Shown here piece by piece: positions 57,686 through 64,000 of a stretch of 64,000 nt of DNA (the stretch's first letter is position 1; each line of letters starts with the position of its first letter). A program made the translations under genes and the position numbers. The DNA is from Branchiostoma floridae (Eukaryota; Chordata; Leptocardii; Amphioxiformes; Branchiostomatidae): positions 7,425,205-7,489,204 of the forward strand of contig NC_049984.1 of the NCBI RefSeq assembly GCF_000003815.2. Direction: 5' to 3'. The notes below the pieces were generated by a model. It had not been told where the DNA came from and ran no database searches. It saw nothing but the letters and a program-made list of their open reading frames with translations.

Positions 57686-58052
57686 GGCCACACCGATTTA
57701 ATTTCTTGGTTCACGGATTCGCTCGCTCCTATTTTTTGGGGAAAAAAATAAAAATAAAAATTACCACTCAGCAAATTTTCACCATTAATGAAACCATTCA
57801 CCAACTTTCTGGTGTAGCAAATTGGCCTTTATATTATAAGCTCCTTAAAGTGTGGGTACAAGTGCTGTTACTGTACAAAAATAGTGTTTTTGTACTTTTT
57901 TCAAGCTGAAAACTTTTTTTCTTTATGTTTTGGATTAGCCGTTACCTTTACCCCAACCATTTTACAATTTTTATTTTTATTTTTATTTCGCCCTCTCGCT
58001 CCATATTTTTTATGAAAAAATCCGTGAACCAAGAAATTAAATTGGTGTGGCC
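57686..58052. mobile_element. Harbinger-like MITE, 367 bp, TTA TSD
   Basis: Terminal inverted repeats of about 34 bp start GGCCACACC(G/A)ATTTAATTT and differ at one base. TTA lies outside both ends (57683-57685 and 58053-58055). Inside each end is a CGCTC-containing segment and runs of ATAAAA. It has no transposase. Related ends occur at 18169-18438 and 19845-19885. Confidence 0.88.
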
Positions 58053-58055
58053 TTA

Positions 58056-59770
58056 TTATAGTTTTCTGGCCTACACCTACCAGCGGAGTGGCCATTGGAA
58101 CTGAACTAAAGCTAACAACATTGGACTCCGGGCTATATACAAATGACAGGAGAATTACATCCATGTCATTGTACAATAATTCATTTAGTTGCCAGAAATT
58201 CCTTGTGAAATTGGGACCCTGGTAATTGGATCTTTGGAGGTCAAGTTAAAGGCTTGAACATGTGTACATCCTGTGTCCTTTTGCTACCAAACAAAAACAA
58301 ACTTTGATACCACAAGGTGTTCAAAAGAGCATCCTGGTTCAGTCAGAGTTCTACATGCGATTCCAAAACAGAGAATACAAAACGCCACCTGTCTCATGTA
58401 TTGATTGGGCCTCAGGCTTCAGCTGTTTACAGGGCACAAAAATTCACCATAACCTGGAACTGTGTCATCATTATATTTTTGTATGCAGGCTATACCCAAG
58501 ATGGAGTGTTGTTCCCACTGTCTTGCATGGCAGAGGAAAACAGGTAGACCTGCCCAATATGTCTGTTAAGGGTCCACTTTGTTATAGCTTATTACATAGG
58601 TTGAAGGCAGCTCATCCCTCCATTGGACATACAAATGTAACATCAACCTGTTGCTGTTAACTTATTCAAAGGGCTTATTACACAACCAGTAGTATACTTA
58701 CTTTGTATACGTTTTGATATCTCTCCTTCCTCAGAGCTTCAAACTTGAGTTCTGTTTCTCGCAACTACTGTATATGTAGAAGATGTAGGTGGTGCTTTTG
58801 TGGCGAAAACACAATCCCAAACGAGGGTAATATTTATGCCCTGAAATTTGAGTTAACCCCTTGCTGATTGCTTCTGGGTGAGGCTGAGAACTTGTTCAGC
58901 CTCTGTAGTTGGCTTTGGTTGCTTGATTCTTTCTTCAGGTTAGAAGAGAGATGAAGAGATTAACTAAAAAAACTAATTTTGTTAGTCTTCTTAAGTTATT
59001 TACTAAGCATTTGAAGATATCTTTTATACATCTGGCTCTTTTGAAGTGTGTTTTCTAAACTCTTGGGAACGAAAACAAATCATATTTCAATTTAATGGAT
59101 AGGAGAGGTTGTGAGTATTTTCACCCTTGACATCTCTTGGTAAGTACTGTATGTGAAGCAGTCATGTGCATGTGATATTGAACCCGACTTCCTGGCTCTA
59201 CTAATTTTGCCCTGCACCTGTTCTATAGTCTGTAATGGCAGGAGCAGGTTGTTCCCAACATAGAAGATTGACAGGGCCAGCTGCTGGCCACACACTTGTC
59301 CTGGAATTGCCTGCTATATTTAAAAGATGAACCTGCCAGTTTATAAAAAAAAACTGCAGCTATATTTTCCCCCACAGCACCATGTAACCCTTTTTATTGG
59401 TATTTTGTTCAAGTTCAATTCCAATCAGAGAAGGTCTACCTAGTCCTGTTTTTTTAGATATATGATATATGAAATGCATGATATATGATATTCTTTTATT
59501 CGGAGGCTTATTATTTGTGGAGAAAAACACAAATTGATTTGAGTTTTTGATATGAGGATTTTGCATTTTTTAACCTCCACATCTGCAAGGTGATAATATT
59601 TGTTTTAATGTAAATAAAACATGTATATCCTAATGCCTCTAAAAATAATGAATATAAACTTGTTTACAATTACAAAAATTCCTACCGTGAAGTATTAGAA
59701 TTCCAAACTGAGTTTTTAGGTAGAGTAAGGGACAGTATTCAGGTCTCTTCTACTCTGCTTGGGGGCACAG
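58056..59770. other. Anonymous noncoding DNA
   Basis: The 132-codon forward frame at 58262-58660 shows no known domain, repeated motif or splice-site framing that would support it. The word ATATGATATATGAAATGCAT near 59459-59490 is a loose repeat of ATGATATAT. Nothing else is recognised. Confidence 0.45.
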
Positions 59771-59983
59771 AGTGTGCGGCACATAATGCAATTTTGCAGG
59801 GGTCAGCGAGAGGCCCGTAAGTCTGGCGGGTGTATCGGCCCCGTTGATTTGTTTGGCGAGCTGGGTCTATTGCAGGTGGAGATGCCTGGGGCTCTGCCGT
59901 AGATCCTCTAATCAGGATGTCCTGGTTATAAGCACGACTTTACTGCCCCGGGAGACGTCATGGATGTCGTCCTGACGTAGTAC
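59771..59983. promoter_or_regulatory. GC-rich block, candidate regulatory element
   Basis: Words include GGGAGACGTCATGGATG (a CRE-like GACGTCA at about 59954-59960) and CTCTAATCAGGATGTCC. Composition contrasts with flanks. Function is inferred. Confidence 0.3.
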
Positions 59984-60221
59984 TATGATGTCATAGATTG
60001 TCTCCAGCGTATGGCCTCATTCTTTGTTGGTAAATCTTTCTGGTTCATGTAGGAAGTATCAGCAAAAATATGAAACAAACAAAAATCTGTCTTAGTTTGC
60101 AATATGATGTCATAGATTGTCTCCAGTGTATGGCCTCATCCTTTGTTGGTAAATCTGTCTGGTACATGTACAATGTCTTTGCAATATGTAGGCAGACTCG
60201 AAGTATCCCAAAGTTTCATCC
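59984..60221. repeat. Two-copy tandem duplication, 119-bp period
   Basis: TATGATGTCATAGATTGTCT begins copies at 59984 and 60103, followed by about 50 bp with few differences (GTATGGCCTCAT, TTTGTTGGTAAATCT). The second half of each unit is less alike. Confidence 0.88.
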
Positions 60222-60420
60222 GCACGGCACAGGTTCCGCCGCGGCAATGGCAGCGACGAAAAACGCATTAAACGCCTGCGGGGTAGTCGTGACAGGTAAT
60301 TTTCCAACTGTCAGCCCAAGTTTTATTGCGTAGATTGCGACAGCTACACAGCGCAGAGGAAATCACTGTGGAATTGATAGACCAGAATGACTTACCGCGC
60401 GCACCCTACTTGAAGGAGAT
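60222..60420. promoter_or_regulatory. CpG-rich block with facing TALE-like sites
   Basis: At 60290-60313 TGACAG and CTGTCA face each other around GTAATTTTCCAA. CpG-rich sequence (CCGCCGCGGCAATGGCAGCG) lies just upstream. TGACAG is a known TALE homeodomain site. Function is inferred. Confidence 0.35.
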
Positions 60421-61619
60421 CGGTGTTAACACTCCTGCCGGACATAATACCGTGGGTTTTACCATCCTCTTGTGGAATTGGACATAATCAAGTTGCGCAT
60501 CTTCTATTCATGGTGATGCATTAAGGTCTGAAATGCCCCCAGCATGCTGAAAGCTGATGTCTATGCTGAATACTTCCCGATTCAATACAGGAGCAAAGCT
60601 TGATAAAGAAGCGTAGTCTGCGGCATCGCAAGTAGCAGACTTTTTGGTGGACACAAAAATACTGACAGCATCTGCCCGTTTACCCTAGTGATTTTGTGAC
60701 TTTCAGAAGTAAAATATTCTGTGCTGTAGCAATGTTTCCCATCCAATTTGTATCATATATCTCCTTTTTCAAGTTTAAGAATCTTGAAACATATCATTGA
60801 ATGGGTGATTTGTTGAAAATGCATTTTTATGCATCAAAACTATGAAAAGAATGAGGATGTTTTGACTATTTGAGGATGACCATGACTGCTGCCTATCAGT
60901 TCCATTTCTTGGGGTTTTGTGGAAAAGCGTAGCTCAAAAAGTTATGGATGGATCTTATGTGTTGGTCTATGGCTCATATTGGTGGGTACTCCAACTCAAT
61001 TTTTTGTCTTCCTTTATAAATTATGCAGATGAGGATTGTATTTACATAATAAATGAGAAACCTATATTTGGATATATTTGGCCTTTTGGCAGGTGAACTG
61101 GTTGGACTGACAATTTTGGTTGAATTTTTTCAGATATACTTGACACTGATGCCTATGTTGTCTTTTCTTTTTTTACTATCACCAAAAATAATATCTCAGG
61201 CCCATCTTTCATGATATGAAAAGAAATAACACAGATGTGGCAATGTTGCTGGCAAATTCTGCATTTTTACTACTTCTCCATTGTTGTCTAGCTAGTTGGA
61301 TTGTATCACTATGAGGTATGTCGGTCCACAAGCAGGCTTATATGTCTTCCACTTCAGTTCACCCCAGCTTTTCTCTGTCATGTACAATTTACAGTACAGT
61401 TACATGTACTGGATTTGCATGGTGATGTGCTATAGCATCATCATGTCTTACAGCTTGGAATCCAGGATTTTAGAAAAGGGGGTTTAATGCTACATCAGGG
61501 AACGAGTATGATTGTACAACTTGGAAAAATCATTTTGCAAAATCTTTTTGTTATCTTTTGTATAACCATGTCAATAGATTGAGTTAATCTCCAAGCAGAT
61601 ATTCGGGGAGATGGTCTGT
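60421..61619. other. Anonymous AT-rich noncoding DNA
   Basis: A small inverted repeat GTCTGC/GCAGAC lies at about 60616-60641. No gene is recognised. Confidence 0.5.
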
Positions 61620-61800
61620 GACAGAAACTAGCCTGATTTAATCGCGCTTCTCAGGCCCGTCGTACATTGCCGCGCCGGGAGGAGTCTACAAGCTCCGGAT
61701 AGCGGAGTTTGCGTTACACAGACTAGACAGAAACGGGTAGGAAGGAAAACGCAACATCTGCTTGGAGGTTAAGACTGACTGACTCCCTACTTCCTGGAAC
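61620..61800. promoter_or_regulatory. CpG-rich block, candidate regulatory element
   Basis: GATTTAATCGCGCTTCTC and TTGCCGCGCCGGGAGGAG lie in otherwise AT-rich sequence. Function is inferred. Confidence 0.25.
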
Positions 61801-62559
61801 TGTAGGATCTATTCTGATTGAATTCATGCAGGTCAATTTATTTCTTAACATCTGACCCCTGAAGGACTATGTCAAGGCTTTATTTTGTAAAATGATCCAT
61901 CAGAGAAGTAAAGGTGTACTGCTTCTGTTCTTATACTATCCAGGGCTGTTGAAAAAAGGGTGCAATAAGGAAATAAGGAACAATTAATACACTTGTATTA
62001 AAGTAAATCATTTGTTTGGGATATAGTAAAAAAAAGCCTTTCTTCTTTCATTTTTTCTTGGTACAGTTTTATTATACAGCTTTACATGCTGGTGGTGCTC
62101 GTGATATTTAGTTACCCTAAAGATCAAGTAGTAGTTGTAGAGACATACAAGGATCAAGAATTTTGGATATTTTTTTGTTTATCTATTTTTATTTATGTAT
62201 CTTAAGGGTAGTCCCTTCAGTTGGTTTTAACAAATTTCCAAGGGAGCCCTTTTGTAAAGGACAGAAGTACAGGTCTGAGAACTGTTTGCTGTACAAGGTG
62301 TGAAACTGTGAAGGGGACAGCATGTCACACTGCTCAGATTTCATGGTCCCATCAAATTTTATAGACCCTCCGTACAATAAATGCTTAACACGACTTAACG
62401 AACCATACTGAATGGACTACCCTCATTTAGAGACTTCCTTTGAAAGCTTGAGTCAGTAGTGCTGAGTGTGTAACTGTGGTCGAAGTCCCTTGCTGTGATG
62501 AAAGATGGGGAGATACGTGGAACGTGTGACATCACTCATGCCCGGCTCTTTTCAGCCAG
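61801..62559. other. Anonymous AT-rich noncoding DNA
   Basis: No recognisable feature. Confidence 0.5.
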
Positions 62560-63180
62560 CGGACATCTCTGTGCACTAAGACCATGATTTGCAGATGAAA
62601 TCAAGAGAGCCATTGGCCATTTGCCCCAACCTGCTGGCTACAAATCGCCTGATTGAGATCTACGCCGTGAGCCACTTCCCATCCCTGGGGGACCCTGTCA
62701 GGACTAATTTTCCCCGCTGATCTCTGGGACTGATGAGTCCCGACGTTCGCACCTGAGGCCCGGACGTGACCCGCGTGTAACGACTCCTGTCAGACAATTT
62801 TCCCCCGGCTGATGGGCCCGCCACTCAGCCATTTGTAAAACCACTTCTCATATTGATCAAAGCGGGGCCGCGGCCACTCGACCCTGCACCATCAGTGGGA
62901 CTCCGTGCCATCGCAATCACTCCACACCCTTCCCCCGCCATCAATTCGCACGTTCTGCGATGTTCCAATATCGCTTGGCAGGCTCGGGTACAGGGTCTCG
63001 TGCCTCGTAGTGATTTCTCATGGCCTTCTTCAATCAGTGGCCCCCGCACCAAAGCCATCGCTCTTGTTACCCAGAACAAGATCAAGTTCCATGGACGCTT
63101 GGCTTATCCATGTACGATCACTCAAGCTTGTTTAGAGCAAGTCGTCTTCGGAACTGACCGCGGAGGATAAATTTTCCCCA
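62560..63180. promoter_or_regulatory. Strongly GC/CpG-rich block with internal duplication
   Basis: This is the most GC-rich stretch of the window. CTGTCAGGACTAATTTTCCC (from 62695) and CTGTCAGACAATTTTCCCCC (from 62787) are diverged copies, each followed by GCTGAT. Frames of 75-105 codons are open on both strands, but their translations match no family and openness is expected at this composition. A CpG-rich regulatory region or promoter-proximal block is the likeliest reading. Confidence 0.4.
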
Positions 63181-63570
63181 TCTTTCTTTCCTCCGTACGT
63201 TGGCGTCCGGCAAGACTCTGCTGTCGATGTGATCGTGCTATAAGCCAGTGACCATCCATTTTACAGAGATGAGGAACAGTGGGGGATTAGCGAAGCTGTC
63301 TTGATGGATGACCATGCTGCTACGGCCATCTGAGACCAGGTCTTTCAGAACTGTGCTGGAATGCGAATGTGGCTCAGTTCGGCGATGAGCTAGTCTTTGA
63401 ACCATAAAAACCTTCCCTTAAACCATACTTTGGACCAACTGTAAATCCTATCAATGGGGTGTTCCTAAACTTGCTGAGGTGTCCGTTTACTTTGTCATCA
63501 GCTTAAGTGCCTTTGGTGTAATCTGTATTTTCTACCCGAATGTTAGTATTAGTGTCAATTATTTCCAGCT
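63181..63570. other. Noncoding DNA before the CCAAT cluster
   Basis: No element is recognised. The first part remains GC-richer; the end becomes AT-rich. Confidence 0.4.
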
Positions 63571-63573
63571 CTA

Positions 63574-63802
63574 CCAATCAGATTGCAGCCAGCTAATGAG
63601 ACAACCAATCGGAAAAGGCCATTACATAGCCCACCTGCATCCATGGGGAGCTGTAAACAGAGCAGGAAGAGACCCACATGGCTATTGGCACCACTGTACT
63701 CATTAGCTTGTAATCAGTGGGGATTTCACAGGCAAGTCAATCACTCATGCCTCCAATTCAAGCCTGGTGCCGGCCAATCAGAGGCACCGTGGGCTGTCCA
63801 AT
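63574..63802 (+). promoter_or_regulatory. Cluster of five same-strand CCAAT boxes, candidate promoter
   Basis: CCAAT occurs at 63574, 63605, 63753, 63774 and 63798, all on the plus strand; four read CCAATC. Spacings of 31, 21 and 24 bp within the two groups are typical of NF-Y-bound promoters. Downstream, GAGTATATCAG (63887-63897) is weakly TATA-like and TTTCAGTCT (63906-63914) fits an initiator, but the interval of about 20 bp is short for a TATA promoter. A transcription unit starting near the right edge is plausible but not shown. Confidence 0.4.
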
Positions 63803-64000
63803 CAAGGGAGTCGGTGAGCTCAGGAGGGATGAGTAAATACAGTAGAGTGGGAAGCAGTCAGGCTTGGCATCCACAAGGCAGCTGTGAGTATATCAGCAAA
63901 CAGCCTTTCAGTCTCCTACTAGTGGGCACAGTTGGATAAAGGATCAGTTCTTGGAATCTACAAACTGACGTGTATTTTAAAAAGACGTGGGCAGTGATTT
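63803..64000. other. Window edge, possible transcription start region
   Basis: No start codon with a supported frame and no splice donor of note is visible before the window ends. Confidence 0.3.

Noticed and set aside
58262-58660. 132-codon forward frame
   Set aside because: It lacks recognisable domains and coding-like composition; length is within chance for 64 kb.
62727-62765. Hammerhead-like core CTGATGAGTCC with GGAC downstream
   Set aside because: A stem II of GTCC/GGAC can be drawn, but the required GAAA is GTGA here; the word is explained as the palindrome GGGACT/AGTCCC.
62853-63170. 105-codon forward frame and a facing minus-strand frame
   Set aside because: Both strands are open because the block is GC-rich; neither translation shows a recognisable motif or splice framing.

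Overview
This is eukaryotic, animal-type genomic DNA with no protein-coding gene that I can support. All open frames are short, start at chance ATGs, and show no recognisable domain; the two longest, on the minus strand near 26.0-26.6 kb, are by-products of a 30-bp tandem repeat. The overall look is AT-leaning single-copy sequence with frequent ACATGTA words, tRNA-derived SINEs whose bodies carry a 'CCTTGGGAAAGGCAC' type segment, retroposon ends tailed by TCAAG repeats, and many small DNA transposons. This fits a marine invertebrate, and amphioxus (Branchiostoma) best, but the species call is an inference from repeat style and not from a gene. The window reads as a gene desert or one or more very large introns.

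Layout. From 0 to 10 kb there is anonymous DNA with GC-rich blocks (0.77-1.0, 2.5-2.8, 5.4-5.75, 9.35-9.6 kb), a candidate noncoding exon (3327-3398), and two SINEs. From 10 to 16 kb lie repeats: a local duplication split by a CAGGG-type transposon, retroposon ends, and tandem duplications at 13.0 and 14.7 kb. From 17 to 23 kb there is a pair of similar GC-rich elements (17.1 and 17.4 kb), three Harbinger-like MITE sequences and a complex tandem repeat. From 24 to 28 kb there is a SINE, a LINE-type tail, a possible exon, and a 30-bp minisatellite interrupted by a 1199-bp hAT-like element with an exact 8-bp target duplication. From 28 to 41 kb there are MITEs, tandem duplications, GC-rich blocks and a second CAGGG transposon inserted in one copy of a duplication. 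From 42 to 51 kb candidate regulatory blocks are dense, with two further diverged element pairs (42.8/44.0 and 47.6/49.0 kb) and a relic of a LINE reverse transcriptase. From 52 to 64 kb there is a long inverted-repeat element, a three-copy 195-bp tandem repeat, a MITE, and a CpG-rich stretch ending in a cluster of same-strand CCAAT boxes (63.57-63.80 kb) that looks like a promoter running off the right edge.

No operon-like or gene-to-gene relationships can be drawn. The two themes that stand out are (1) transposon insertions whose target-site duplications can be read exactly, two of them against a paralogous empty site next door, and (2) repeated pairs of diverged GC-rich elements sharing homeodomain and E-box-like words, which would be expected of a developmental regulatory landscape. 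Conservation itself cannot be judged from one sequence.
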